DNA from: Chlorobiota bacterium
GTDB taxonomy: Bacteria; Bacteroidota; Bacteroidia; Bacteroidales; VadinHA17
NCBI GenBank assembly: GCA_013152085.1
Contig: JAADHC010000074.1
Coordinates: 1 to 59,436 of the forward strand
Length of the DNA stretch: 59,436 bases
Direction: 5' to 3'
In this document: positions 17,954 to 28,030 of the stretch, piece after piece
Position numbering within the stretch: the first letter of the stretch is position 1
Layout of the letters: each line of letters begins with the position of its first letter
Program-made: the position numbers and the translations under genes
Notes under the pieces: generated by a model
What the model was told of the DNA's origin: nothing
Seen by the model: only the letters and a program-made list of their open reading frames with translations
The model's database searches: none

Positions 17954-18316
17954 ATGGCGGAAGATAAAACACTTGGAAAACACAGAAAAATTGCAATTCC
18001 TGCAGAGGGAAATGTCCTTAGTATGCATTTCGGTAAAGCCGGAGTTTTTTATATTTATGAAACGGAAAACAACCAGGTTATTTCGGTACACCAACATCAG
18101 GCGCCTGAGCATTATGACGGGGTTTATCCGTTATGGCTGAAGCAAAAAGAAGTTACAGATGTGATTTCTGAAGGGATTGGGCAAAAGGCCATAGATAGTC
18201 TGCTGAAAGCCGGCATTAATGTCTTTGACGGGGCACCGGTAAAGTCTCCGGATGAACTGATTGCCGATTTGTTATCAGGCTGCCTGCAATCTATTGGGAA
18301 TTTCTGTGATCATTAA
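17954..18316 (+). CDS. NifX/NifB-C family (dinitrogenase iron-molybdenum cofactor-like) protein
   Basis: 120 residues forming one complete NifX-like domain. Near the N-terminus SMHFGKAGVFYIYETE fits the family HFGRA..F.iyd pattern. Further on GIGQKAIDSLLKAGINVFDG matches the helix-strand segment where binding of metal cluster or ligand is expected. It starts 34 bases after the DUF134 gene and is likely co-transcribed. No nitrogenase genes are present, so a role outside nitrogen fixation, as in other small NifX-like proteins of anaerobes, is inferred. Confidence 0.88.
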   Translation: MAEDKTLGKHRKIAIPAEGNVLSMHFGKAGVFYIYETENNQVISVHQHQAPEHYDGVYPLWLKQKEVTDVISEGIGQKAIDSLLKAGINVFDGAPVKSPDELIADLLSGCLQSIGNFCDH

Positions 18317-18331
18317 TATGTATTTGTGGGG

Positions 18332-18356
18332 AAGGATTTCGGTAGCAGAAATCCTT
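18332..18356. terminator. Hairpin between convergent genes
   Basis: AAGGATTTC at 18332-18340 and GAAATCCTT at 18348-18356 form a perfect nine-pair stem with a seven-base loop between the convergent NifX and SiaB genes. No long T run follows on either strand, so termination is plausible rather than certain. Confidence 0.5.
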
Positions 18357-19380
18357 AAAGCGAAAAAGAAAAAGTAATGGTAATAAACTGTTTACTCTCA
18401 GAAATGTCGGAGATTTGAATTTTCGGGGGTTTGCTCATTCGGATTTTTATCTCTTTAAACTCTTTTTTTCTGAGCACATCAACCAACTGGTTGACATTTC
18501 CCGCCTCTGTCCGTGAAACAGTTACTCCTGTCATCAGATTAAACAAAACATCATAAGACTGACAAAAAACATAAGCAGGATTTTGGATCAAATCACGCTC
18601 AGGAAAAACCTTATGCAAAACTTCAATAACTGAAAACAGTATGTTTCCCGACCATTCGGGAAAGTCGTCCGGAAGGATAATATTGGTTTTATTTAACAAG
18701 TCATTGGGAAGTCGTGAAGGAATGTCTTCGTGAAAGGAAAGGTTAATTTCCGCCTGAAGCAAAGCATGATGAAGATCGCTGTAGTATTTGGCATTTTCCT
18801 CAGCAGGTTTGGTCATCCGGTTTGCCTCTGTACCAGAGACAACCATTCTTAAATAGAAAAATGAAAAACGGTCGTCAAGAGGCATAAAATGATAATTCAG
18901 TATGTTTTCTGATTTACGGGCAATTTCAATCAAGCCCAGACCCGCCCCTCCTTTTTCAGAGAGAACATCGTTTTTCAATATTTTTTTATAATAGTTGTTT
19001 AACTCTTCACGACTCATTTTGTTTAGCGTATCAAGACGCGAAGAGATAAATTTTTCCTGTGAATTTTCGATGATGTTTCCCATCGTAAAGGCAAGATGCT
19101 GAACCTGCTGTTGAAAAAGAAGAAAACCACGCTGAAGAGGAGACGTACTTTCTGGTGTGAGTTGATGACGATGAACATTTTGAATTCCTTCAACAAAGAT
19201 ATAAAATGCCCTTCTCTGTATTTTCAGTATAATATTTTCCTGTTGTAAGAAATTTTCAAAAAAACGGATCATCAAATCTGTTTTTTCCGAAGTAAAATCA
19301 CCACAATATGCCCACTGCACATATTGTTCATTGAACAATTGATACAAACGATAGTAGATATTTTGATTTTCCGAAGCCAA
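18355..19380 (-). CDS. SiaB-family protein (DUF6272), kinase/ATPase-like
   Basis: 341 residues. Residues about 1-190 match the SiaB family: a QWAYCGDFTSEKTD stretch, EGIQNVHRH as an N-box-like motif and GGAGLGLIEIARKS as a G-box, the parts of a GHKL-type ATP site. In Pseudomonas, SiaB phosphorylates SiaC to set diguanylate cyclase activity. The last 150 residues form an additional domain of unclear function. The start is TTG at 19380: an upstream in-frame stop rules out an earlier start, and AAGGA lies about 10 bases before it. No siaA, siaC or siaD partner is adjacent. Confidence 0.72.
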   Translation of the reverse strand: MASENQNIYYRLYQLFNEQYVQWAYCGDFTSEKTDLMIRFFENFLQQENIILKIQRRAFYIFVEGIQNVHRHQLTPESTSPLQRGFLLFQQQVQHLAFTMGNIIENSQEKFISSRLDTLNKMSREELNNYYKKILKNDVLSEKGGAGLGLIEIARKSENILNYHFMPLDDRFSFFYLRMVVSGTEANRMTKPAEENAKYYSDLHHALLQAEINLSFHEDIPSRLPNDLLNKTNIILPDDFPEWSGNILFSVIEVLHKVFPERDLIQNPAYVFCQSYDVLFNLMTGVTVSRTEAGNVNQLVDVLRKKEFKEIKIRMSKPPKIQISDISESKQFITITFSFSL

Positions 19381-19605
19381 ATTATAAAAGTCCTTTTTAA
19401 CGGACTACATATGTAAATTTAGTAATATTTTCAAAAAAAAACGGGTTACATTTTATTTATGTCGTTGTTAAAATACGGCTTTTTGATAAAACAGCATACA
19501 AACAGGATGAAAAAAAACTGAAATACCATAAAGTACAGGGAAGAAGTTTGGTCATTTAAAGGAAACACCACGCATTGAGCCGATCAATAATAAATATCAA
19601 ATTCA

Positions 19606-21981
19606 TTAAAGAGGAGCAGGCATGAGAAACTCAAGATCTCCGTTAAGAAAATAGGATTTTCCCGGTGAGGTATCAAAAGAAACCATTTGACCATGGTATT
19701 GAAGACGGCAGGGGTTCCCAAGTCTTGATATAATTTCCATCTCTGTGATAAAACCATCTTCCCACGACAGGTTAATAACAAAACCTCCCCGCGCAACAAG
19801 ACCGGAAAAAGAGCCTGAGCTCCATTGCCCGGGAATGGCAGGAAGTATCCGGATGGTATCTGTGTGGCTTTGAATCAGCATTTCTGCTATCCCTGCCGTA
19901 CCACCAAAATTTCCGTCAATCTGAAAAGGAGGGTGATTGTCAAAAAGATTGGAAAGAGTTGATTTGTCAATCAAAGCCTTCAAATGTTGCCAGGCTGCTT
20001 CTCCGTTTCCCAGACGGGCATAAAAATTGATAATCCAGGCTCTGCTCCAACCGGTATGTCCACCCCCGTTTTTCAGTCTGTATTCCAGGGATTTTTCAGC
20101 TGCACGCATAAATTCGGGGGTTTGTGACCAGTTAAAAAGGTCTCCGGGATACAAACCGTAAAGATGAGACATGTGCCGGTGTCCCGGTTCGGCTTCTTTA
20201 AACGGAGAACTCCATTCCATTATTCTTCCGTCGCTGCCGATTTTTACCGGGGCAAGTTCTGCTTTCAGGGATTGGAGTTTTTTTATCCATTTACGGTCAC
20301 GTTTTAAAAGACGGCCGGCAGCTATGGTCTGGTTAAAAAGTTCTGTAATAATTTCCTGATCCATAGCATTCCCCATCGCAATACTGGCCCTGTTGCCGCC
20401 AGGAGTAATAAATGTGTTTTCTGGAGAGGAGCTTGGGCCGGAAACATACAAGCCGGTATTCGGATTCCGGACAAGATAATCTGTAAAAAAAACCGAAGCT
20501 TCTTTCATTGCGGGATAAGCTCTGTTTGCAAGAAAATCAAAGTCGCCTGTAAACAGATAATAATCCCAATATTGCCGGGTAAGCCATGCTCCACCTAAGG
20601 GCCAGAGGCCCCAGACAGCCCTGCCTACCGGAACAGTGGGAAACCAGACATCAGTGATGTGGTGAGCCACAAATCCACGGGCATGGTATAGCGTCCGGGC
20701 GGTTTCTTTTCCATGAACAAATAAACTGTCGGCAAAATCAAAAAAGGGAAGATGACATTCTGTAAGATTGGTTACCTCGGCTGGCCAATAGTTCATCTGC
20801 AGGTTGATATTAATATGATAATCCGAATTCCAGGGCGGATTCAATCCGTCACACCAAAGACCCTGAAGGTTTGCAGGAAGAGATCCCGGACGAGAACAGG
20901 AGATTAACAAATATCGTCCGTATTGAAAATACAGAGGAATAAGAGCCAGATCATCCTCCGGGTGTTGTTGCCACTCACGTAGCCGGATATCTGTGGGGTT
21001 GTTGTGTTTATCTGTTTTTCCAATTCCAAGTTTAACCCGGTCGAAAAGATTACGGTAATCAGTAACGTGCCTGTTATACAGTTGGTTATATGAAATGTTT
21101 CTCAGATTTTCAAGCCGGTTTTGGCAAATCAATTCCGGATTTCCGCCCCTGTAATCGGTAGCAGCAGTGATGAAAATGAGAACTTCGTCTGCTCCGGAAA
21201 CAGAGAACCCTTTTTTTGTATGAATTAAATCCCCGCCCGGGAGTAGAATTTTTGCAATAGTTACCATTTCAACACCGCTACTGTCCCCAACAACCTCGTG
21301 CATTTTAATATAATCAACACCGGTGGTAATTTCCGCCCGGTTGCCCGGTCTGGAAAGAAAGATATCAACATTAATACTTTCAGGGCGGGAGGCTCCCAGG
21401 TGTATAACCATTACCTGATCAGGATAACTTGAAAAATAAGTACGGTTATATGAGATATTATCTGCCGTATAGTTTACGTGCGCAACACCGGTCTGTAAAT
21501 TTAACGAACGGCGGTAGCCTGTAACGGTATCAGGTATCTCGGACAAAATAGATAAATCACCAAGTGTTTGATACGTATTGGTCCCGGAAGGCATCCGGGG
21601 AGAAAGAATATGTGCTTCGGCCAATGCTTGCGCTTCAGCATATTGTCCGTTGAATAAAAGCGCTCGGACTTTTTGTACATACTGATAGGCATCGGGTCTG
21701 ACCTGGTAATCATCGCCGTGGGTCCAGACGGTTTCTTCATTCATCTGGAGGTGCTCCGCTGCAATTCCGCCAAACACCATTCCGCCCAGACTGCCGTTCC
21801 CGACAGGCAGGGCTTCTGTCCAAACACTGGCAGGCCGGTTGTACCATAATTCAAGTGCAGGTCTTTCTTCTGGCTGGGCAGATAAGGACGGAATCAGGAA
21901 CACGAAAAATAACAGTGTGGTTACAATTTTCAAAGATTTGAACATACATGAATTGTTCGGTTCCTTTTTATTCTTTTTCAT
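19606..21981 (-). CDS. Glycoside hydrolase family 95, alpha-L-fucosidase (or galactosidase)
   Basis: 791 residues with an N-terminal signal peptide (hydrophobic stretch about 16-34, ending LSAQ), so secreted to the periplasm. ALELWYNRPASVWTEALPVGNG opens the N-terminal beta domain. The (alpha/alpha)6 barrel contains the family INLQMNYWPAE motif holding the catalytic asparagine, EWSSPFKEAEPGHRHMSHLYG holding the acid glutamate, and IDGNFGGTAGI holding the base-side aspartate. GH95 enzymes cleave alpha-1,2-fucosyl (some alpha-L-galactosyl) residues from glycans by inversion. It stands alone, without susCD genes nearby. Confidence 0.93.
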   Translation of the reverse strand: MKKNKKEPNNSCMFKSLKIVTTLLFFVFLIPSLSAQPEERPALELWYNRPASVWTEALPVGNGSLGGMVFGGIAAEHLQMNEETVWTHGDDYQVRPDAYQYVQKVRALLFNGQYAEAQALAEAHILSPRMPSGTNTYQTLGDLSILSEIPDTVTGYRRSLNLQTGVAHVNYTADNISYNRTYFSSYPDQVMVIHLGASRPESINVDIFLSRPGNRAEITTGVDYIKMHEVVGDSSGVEMVTIAKILLPGGDLIHTKKGFSVSGADEVLIFITAATDYRGGNPELICQNRLENLRNISYNQLYNRHVTDYRNLFDRVKLGIGKTDKHNNPTDIRLREWQQHPEDDLALIPLYFQYGRYLLISCSRPGSLPANLQGLWCDGLNPPWNSDYHININLQMNYWPAEVTNLTECHLPFFDFADSLFVHGKETARTLYHARGFVAHHITDVWFPTVPVGRAVWGLWPLGGAWLTRQYWDYYLFTGDFDFLANRAYPAMKEASVFFTDYLVRNPNTGLYVSGPSSSPENTFITPGGNRASIAMGNAMDQEIITELFNQTIAAGRLLKRDRKWIKKLQSLKAELAPVKIGSDGRIMEWSSPFKEAEPGHRHMSHLYGLYPGDLFNWSQTPEFMRAAEKSLEYRLKNGGGHTGWSRAWIINFYARLGNGEAAWQHLKALIDKSTLSNLFDNHPPFQIDGNFGGTAGIAEMLIQSHTDTIRILPAIPGQWSSGSFSGLVARGGFVINLSWEDGFITEMEIISRLGNPCRLQYHGQMVSFDTSPGKSYFLNGDLEFLMPAPL

Positions 21982-22024
21982 CCTGAAAATAAATTATTTT
22001 GTTTCTCAGGTAAAGGTACGAAAA

Positions 22025-22062
22025 AGGAAAAACAGGAGGAATCGGTCAATGATTCCTGTTTT
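22025..22062 (-). terminator. Terminator of the RND efflux operon
   Basis: Minus strand has AACAGGAATC, a seven-base loop, then GATTCCTCCTGTT (three-base bulge) and a T-rich tail with TTTTT. It lies 20 bases past the stop codon of the RND permease gene. Confidence 0.65.
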
Positions 22063-22080
22063 GCCTTAAAAGAAGAAATA

Positions 22081-25000
22081 TTATTGTACCGGAGTGGTTC
22101 CGGAATCCAAAACATCTTCTTTACCAGACCATTTACGTGTTGTTTTCTGAATCAGGATCGTCAGCCGATACATAACAGGAACAATAATCAGGGTCAGAAA
22201 GGTGGAAAAGGTTAAACCGAAGATCACGGTCCAGGAAATAGGTCCCCAGAAAATAACATTGTCGCCGCCAAAATAGATATCCGGCTTAAATCTTGTGAGA
22301 AGAGAGCCGAAATCCATATTCAATCCAACAGCCAGAGAAATCAGTCCTAAGATTGTTGTGATGGCTGTAAGAAGTACCGGACGCAGTCGTGTTTTTCCGG
22401 CATCAATAACACACTGTGTTGCAAGATCAGAAGGTAAATAAGCCCCCGCCGGTAACCCGACAACTTTTCTCTTTCTTGCTTTTAACAGCTCAATATAATC
22501 GAGCAGGACAATAGCATTGTTTACTACAATGCCTGCCAGGGAAACGATACCGATCCCTGTCATAACAACCACAAAGTCCATTTTAAATGTTGCCAGCCCG
22601 CCAAAAACCCCGATAGTACTAAAAACAACACTGGCCATAATAATTAACGGCCGGATTAAAGAATTAAATTGGGTTACAAGAATAATCAGGATCAGTGAGA
22701 GGGCGATAAGCATAGCCCGGGTCAGAAATGCCATTGAATCCTGTTGTTCCTGCTGTTCTCCGGTAAAATTATAACTGTATCCCGGAGGCATCTCAAAACC
22801 GGATAGAACCTGTTTGATTTGTTTGTTAATCTGTGTCGAGTTAAATCCTGCAAGAACATTGGAATAAAGCGTAACCACTCTTTTGCGGTCTTTTCTGTTT
22901 ACTGCACCATACGTATTGCCGTAAATAATATTAGTTACAGCAGAAATAGGAACCTTTACGGTTTTTCCGTTTTCCCTGAACGAAACCGTTTGGTTAAGCA
23001 GGGTTGTCAGATTGTTCCGGTACCGGTCTTCCAATTTCAGCACAATCGGGTATTCATCTTCTCCGACCTTAAAATCTGAGATTTCCCGTCCGAACAGGGC
23101 TGTTCGTAGTGTGCTGGCGATCTGCATGGTAGAAACACCATACCGGCGTGCTTTTTCACGGTTTATTTTGACAAGAATTTCCGGTTTGCCAACTTCGAGA
23201 TCCATTTTTAATCCTTCAATCCCTTCAATCCCGGATTGTTGAATAAAACCTTTAATCGTGTCGGATAAAGTAATTAATTCATTGAAATCTTCACCGGAAA
23301 TTTCGATATTAATGGCTTTCCCTGTAGACGGGCCCATACGATCTTTTTCAACAGAGATCTGAATACCGGTGTAAGCATGTATAAGCTTTTTCCCCAGATC
23401 AGACATGATTTCTGAAGTCTTGACTTTCCCCCGATTTTTATAGTCAACGAAATTAATAGTTATCAGACCCTTGTTGGCTTCATCTTTTCCGGCACTGAAT
23501 CTTTCAGGGGAACCTTTCCCCACGGTGGTTAAAACGTTTTTTACAATTGCTTTATTGGGAGAAAGAATGGAATCAACACGGGTTTCCAGTATGTGCATTA
23601 CCGAATCCGTCTTTGAAATATCGGACCCTACCGGAAGTTCGGCAATAACGTTGATATACCGGGGCTCGTTAATGGGGAAAAAGTCCACATTCGTATTACG
23701 CGCGATATAGAAAATAATTGTAATGATCAATAAGACTCCGGTCCCCAGGAAGAATAACCAGGGGCGCCCCAATGCATACCGGAGCGTCTTTGCATATACT
23801 TTTTCAAGCCAAACCAGAAACCGTGTTTGAAACCACCGTTCTGCCTTGTAGAAAAATAATGTATTTAAGAAAATGATCAATGCCGTAAAAGCCAGAATAT
23901 TGGCAATGGCAAATTTATGTGCCACATAACCCAGAATGGCCAGAAAAAGCAAAACACTTATTGCGCGATATGATTTTTTTCGATTTGGAGTATAAGAGTC
24001 CAGATCTTTCTTTTTTATAAAAGTTGCAGAAAAGACCGGAACAATAACCAGGGCAACAAACAAGGAAGAGGTTAGAACAATGATTAATGTAATTGGCAAT
24101 AGTTTCATAAACTCACCGATCCTTCCTCCCCAGAAGGCAATGGGCAAAAATGCTGCAAGGGTAGTGGCTGTCGAGGCAATAATCGGAACGGCAATCTCTC
24201 CGGTTGCCTGTTTTGCCGCATCAAGCGGTTTATATCCCTTGCTGATAAAGCGGTAGATGTTTTCTACCACGACAATGGCGTTGTCAACAAGCATTCCGAG
24301 AGCCAGAATCAATGAAAACAGGATGATCATATTGATCTTATATCCCAGAATATTAAGTACTACAAAACTGGTAAACATAGACATCGGTATGGCCAGACCA
24401 ACAATCAAGGCATTTCTTGTTCCCAGAAAATAGAAAAGAATAAGAACAACAAGAATTACCCCCATAACCATGTTGTTCTCCAGGTTTGACAATTGTTTTC
24501 TTATCAATTCAGACTGATCATTGGTATATTCAATTTGCAGGTTGGGAGGCAAAACTCCGGAGATTTTTCCATGGTCAACGATTGCAAAAATCTGTTTTGT
24601 TGCATTCAGCAGATTTTCTCCCCCTTTCTTAACTACCTGCAGTGATACTACAGGCTGATTATTCAGGCGGGCAAAGTTGGTCGGATCCTTAAAACCATCT
24701 TCCACACGGGCTACATTTTTCAAATATTTAACCTCATTATCTTCCTGCTTGATAATGATGTTTTCAATTTCGTCTATACTTTCAAATTCTCCCTGAATCC
24801 TTACCGACCTTGTAAAACCATCGGATTTAATTTCTCCACCCGACATTGAAAGGTTTTCGGAAGTTATGGCCCGCTCCAGGTCCTGAAAACTCAAATCCAT
24901 GGCCTGAAGCTTATAAGGATCGACGGAAATCCTGATTTCACGGTCATTTACCCCTTTAATGTCAACACGGGAAATCTCCGGTACGGTTTCTATTTCATCC

Positions 25001-25521
25001 TGAAGATACTCTGCAAAATTGCGAAGCTCCAGGATACTGTAATCCCCCGAAAGGTTTATGGTTAAGATGGGAAATTCAGTTAAATCAATGTCATTTACAA
25101 CAGGGTCTGTCAATAAATCATCCGGCAGATCGCTTTTTGCCCGGTCTACGGCATCTTTAACGTCTTTAAGTGCTTTATCAAGATCAACACCGGTGTTAAA
25201 CTCAACAGTAATCATCGACATGTCCTGTAAAGAGTTGGAGGACAAAGTCTTAATTCCACGGACCCCTTCGATTTCCTTTTCAAGAGGCCGGGTAATCAGG
25301 TTTTCAATATCGGCCGGTGAATTTCCGGGATAAGGCGTTTGAACCAAAACGGTTGGTATCACAATATCCGGGAAAAGCTCTTTGGGCATCCGCAGATAAG
25401 AGACCAGGCCAAAGACTGCCAAAACAATCGTAAGTAAAAAGATTGTATTTTTATTATCCAGCGATAATGATGTAAGTCCAAAATTACGGATAATCTTTTT
25501 TTCGTCTTTGTTCTTTTCCAT
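22081..25521 (-). CDS. RND efflux pump inner-membrane permease
   Basis: 1146 residues, AcrB/MexB-type hydrophobe-amphiphile efflux (HAE) permease. LTSLSLDNKNTIFLL starts the first membrane helix and FPDIVIPTVLVQTPYPG begins the porter domain. The fourth helix has the proton-relay aspartates in ALGMLVDNAIVVVEN. The second half repeats the layout (SLAGIVVNNAIVLLDY) and ends with a helix-rich basic tail. The middle, about 520-580, carries extra hydrophobic helices, making it somewhat longer than AcrB (1049). It is the last gene of the tetR-tolC-adaptor-permease operon, 5 bases after the adaptor. Confidence 0.95.
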   Translation of the reverse strand: MEKNKDEKKIIRNFGLTSLSLDNKNTIFLLTIVLAVFGLVSYLRMPKELFPDIVIPTVLVQTPYPGNSPADIENLITRPLEKEIEGVRGIKTLSSNSLQDMSMITVEFNTGVDLDKALKDVKDAVDRAKSDLPDDLLTDPVVNDIDLTEFPILTINLSGDYSILELRNFAEYLQDEIETVPEISRVDIKGVNDREIRISVDPYKLQAMDLSFQDLERAITSENLSMSGGEIKSDGFTRSVRIQGEFESIDEIENIIIKQEDNEVKYLKNVARVEDGFKDPTNFARLNNQPVVSLQVVKKGGENLLNATKQIFAIVDHGKISGVLPPNLQIEYTNDQSELIRKQLSNLENNMVMGVILVVLILFYFLGTRNALIVGLAIPMSMFTSFVVLNILGYKINMIILFSLILALGMLVDNAIVVVENIYRFISKGYKPLDAAKQATGEIAVPIIASTATTLAAFLPIAFWGGRIGEFMKLLPITLIIVLTSSLFVALVIVPVFSATFIKKKDLDSYTPNRKKSYRAISVLLFLAILGYVAHKFAIANILAFTALIIFLNTLFFYKAERWFQTRFLVWLEKVYAKTLRYALGRPWLFFLGTGVLLIITIIFYIARNTNVDFFPINEPRYINVIAELPVGSDISKTDSVMHILETRVDSILSPNKAIVKNVLTTVGKGSPERFSAGKDEANKGLITINFVDYKNRGKVKTSEIMSDLGKKLIHAYTGIQISVEKDRMGPSTGKAINIEISGEDFNELITLSDTIKGFIQQSGIEGIEGLKMDLEVGKPEILVKINREKARRYGVSTMQIASTLRTALFGREISDFKVGEDEYPIVLKLEDRYRNNLTTLLNQTVSFRENGKTVKVPISAVTNIIYGNTYGAVNRKDRKRVVTLYSNVLAGFNSTQINKQIKQVLSGFEMPPGYSYNFTGEQQEQQDSMAFLTRAMLIALSLILIILVTQFNSLIRPLIIMASVVFSTIGVFGGLATFKMDFVVVMTGIGIVSLAGIVVNNAIVLLDYIELLKARKRKVVGLPAGAYLPSDLATQCVIDAGKTRLRPVLLTAITTILGLISLAVGLNMDFGSLLTRFKPDIYFGGDNVIFWGPISWTVIFGLTFSTFLTLIIVPVMYRLTILIQKTTRKWSGKEDVLDSGTTPVQ

Positions 25522-25526
25522 CTCTA

Positions 25527-26660
25527 TTATTTTTCCTTGATTACCGTAACTTCCTGACCATTGGATACCTGGTTATATCCTTCGGTTACCACATGATTTC
25601 CGGATTCCAGTCCTTCTTCAATCAGAGTCTGGTTGTTATAGAAAACACCCGGCTGCACATAAGTCTTGACAACAATATTACTATTTCCCTGTTCTTTCAG
25701 CCGGTACAGGAAATATCCTTTTAAATCCTGCTTGATTATGGCAGAAGGGACCACGAGTGCCGAATCGGTATGAAAATCATTCAACCGGATAAGAACAAAC
25801 TGGTTAGGCTTAATCTGTTCGCTGGGATTATTCAGTTTGATTTCTATCCGGAAGTTTCGGCTTTTTTCATTAATCAGGTTTCCCGTCCGGTAAATATTCA
25901 GCATGGTTGTCTTTTTCTCCAAATCGGGAAAAACAACAAATGCGGGATCACCAGGATGAATTTTGTTGAGGTACTGCTCGGAAACATCTGCATATATTTT
26001 CATTTTTGTAAGGTTAATCAAAATGGCAAGTTGCCTTCCCGGAGTAGCCAGTTCCCCTTCTTTTATCATGATCTGATCAACAATCCCGTTAAAAGGAGCA
26101 CGGATTAGGGCCAAATCCAGCTGTGCCTGGAGTGTTTTTAACCGTTCACGGGCAGCTTCGTAGTTTGTCCTGGATTGTAGAAACTGAACCTCTGATCCTA
26201 TTTTCTGATTCCATAACTCTTTCTGTTTCATATATAATAATTTTGCCAGAGCCAATTGGGTTTTGGCTTCAGAAATCGAACTTTCCGTTAAAGAAGTATT
26301 TAGTTTGAATAAGAGTGTTCCTTTCTTTACCCTGTCTCCTTCGTTCACATAAATTCTTACAATGTGTCCGCTAATTTCAGAACTGATATAAGCTTCCTGA
26401 TCGGGCTGCACCCTTCCTGAAACTTCAATAAAATGATCAAAAACCACCGGAGTTATCTCCTTTCCCTTTACCGGGATAAGACTGGTTGCTGACAAAGAAC
26501 TGTCAGAGCCTAACTCATGTTCCAGTTGCTTGATTTTCAGGTTAAGCTGTACAACCTGTTCTTTATAATTTACCAGCTTTTGCTTTTTTTGTTCTACCGG
26601 ATTCCCGGAATTACATGCAACAAGAAAAGCAACAGTTAAAATCCAGATAATCTTTTTCAT
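25527..26660 (-). CDS. RND efflux periplasmic adaptor
   Basis: 377 residues, membrane fusion protein (AcrA/MexA type). A lipoprotein signal ends in LVACNSG with Cys at about 16. A short coiled coil follows, then the barrel-sandwich (lipoyl-like) half with EVSGRVQPDQEAYISSEISG, the alpha hairpin, then RAPFNGIVDQIMIKEGE and the beta-barrel and membrane-proximal domains. It links the permease to the outer-membrane factor. Starts 23 bases after tolC ends; co-transcribed. Confidence 0.94.
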   Translation of the reverse strand: MKKIIWILTVAFLVACNSGNPVEQKKQKLVNYKEQVVQLNLKIKQLEHELGSDSSLSATSLIPVKGKEITPVVFDHFIEVSGRVQPDQEAYISSEISGHIVRIYVNEGDRVKKGTLLFKLNTSLTESSISEAKTQLALAKLLYMKQKELWNQKIGSEVQFLQSRTNYEAARERLKTLQAQLDLALIRAPFNGIVDQIMIKEGELATPGRQLAILINLTKMKIYADVSEQYLNKIHPGDPAFVVFPDLEKKTTMLNIYRTGNLINEKSRNFRIEIKLNNPSEQIKPNQFVLIRLNDFHTDSALVVPSAIIKQDLKGYFLYRLKEQGNSNIVVKTYVQPGVFYNNQTLIEEGLESGNHVVTEGYNQVSNGQEVTVIKEK

Positions 26661-26683
26661 TTTGGTGTTTTTTCGGGGAAAGT

Positions 26684-28030
26684 TTAAATACGGTTTAAAA
26701 GTTTGTCCAGTTGGATTTTTGCATTAATAAGCTGGATCAACGCAGAAAAATAACTGGTCTGTGTTTGCAGGTATTGATTGTTTACCTGTGTAAGGTCGAG
26801 AGAGGAAGCTGTTCCCGCTTTGACCTTTATTGAAGTTTTTTCGACAACCTTTTTGGAAAGCGCTACATTTTCTTTCTGACTTATGAAATTCTCCCATGCT
26901 GTGGCTAGATTTTCACGAACCTGCTGATTTTCCATCAAAAGATTCTGTTCAACCAGTTTCCTGGAGATCAGTGCCTTCTCGAGTTCAACCTTGCGCATAC
27001 CAACCGTTGCTTTCCGCAAACCACTACTGAAAACAGGAATATTAACGGTTATGCCCAGGAAAGAAGCATAGAACCATTTTTCAGTGGGATCAAAAAAGTC
27101 AAATTTATCTCTGATCGCAGACCATTGGTTATTATACAATGCCGAAACCGTTGGAAAATAATTATATTTTTCTTTTTTAAGATTTAATTCGGCCAATTTG
27201 GCCTGAGTGTCTATCACCTGAAAATCAATCTGATCAGCCAGCCGGAAAGGCTGCAGGATAATATTCTGATAATCGATTTCACGAAGCATATTGTCGAGGT
27301 TGTCCGTAAGTTCAATCTGGGCCTCCAGGTCAAGGCCCATTTGAAACTTCAGTAAACGCATAGAGGCTTCTTCCTGGCGCCGGGCAGAGAGAACGGCATT
27401 CTTCAGTGATGTAACCGATACCCTGAGTTGGTCAACTGAAATATCTTCAACAAAGCCGGCCTTGTAAAGTTTTTCGGTTTCGGAAAGGCTTTTTTGCATG
27501 TTTTGGAAATTTTCCTTCAGGATCCTGACGGTTTCCTGTCCGGCCAGAATAATATAATAGGTCTGGGCAACGGTTTCTTTAACATCTTTCTCTGTTTTTT
27601 CAAGATTTTGTTGGTTGAGTTTCCGCAATACCTTCATAGCTTCCAGGCCGACCAAAAAAGGGCCGTTAAAAATCATCTGCTGGGCAGAAATGGCAGCAGA
27701 GGCATTGTGTTGCGAGCCAAACTGAACTTCAACCTTCTTGTCGGGATTCCCACTGAAAAAGTCCGGAATCAATGTTGTTTGCAAATGAAGATTGTCATTG
27801 TAGTTGACATTTGCATTAATTTGCGGAAACCCGCTGGCCAGATATTGCTTGATTTGCATTTCTGCCACCTTTACATCTTCCGTAGCATTACGAATGGTAA
27901 GATTATGGGCCACAGCATGATCCAGGGCCTCCTGAAGTGAGAAACGATAAACCGTATCGGCCTGCCCGAGTGAAGGAATACCAGGTTGCAGCACGAAAAT
28001 CATAAACAAAAGAAAAAATTTCCCTTTCAT
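26684..28030 (-). CDS. TolC-family outer membrane efflux channel
   Basis: 448 residues with a signal peptide (residues 1-22, ending SLGQ). Two TolC repeats are visible: YRFSLQEALDHAVAHNLTIRNA opens the first, and LNLKKEKYNYFPTVSALY starts the second, each followed by long helices. A C-terminal helix with SALIQLINAKIQLDKLL completes it. It forms the trimeric outer-membrane exit for the adaptor and permease encoded downstream. The start codon overlaps the tetR stop by 4 bases, so translation is coupled. Confidence 0.93.
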   Translation of the reverse strand: MKGKFFLLFMIFVLQPGIPSLGQADTVYRFSLQEALDHAVAHNLTIRNATEDVKVAEMQIKQYLASGFPQINANVNYNDNLHLQTTLIPDFFSGNPDKKVEVQFGSQHNASAAISAQQMIFNGPFLVGLEAMKVLRKLNQQNLEKTEKDVKETVAQTYYIILAGQETVRILKENFQNMQKSLSETEKLYKAGFVEDISVDQLRVSVTSLKNAVLSARRQEEASMRLLKFQMGLDLEAQIELTDNLDNMLREIDYQNIILQPFRLADQIDFQVIDTQAKLAELNLKKEKYNYFPTVSALYNNQWSAIRDKFDFFDPTEKWFYASFLGITVNIPVFSSGLRKATVGMRKVELEKALISRKLVEQNLLMENQQVRENLATAWENFISQKENVALSKKVVEKTSIKVKAGTASSLDLTQVNNQYLQTQTSYFSALIQLINAKIQLDKLLNRI

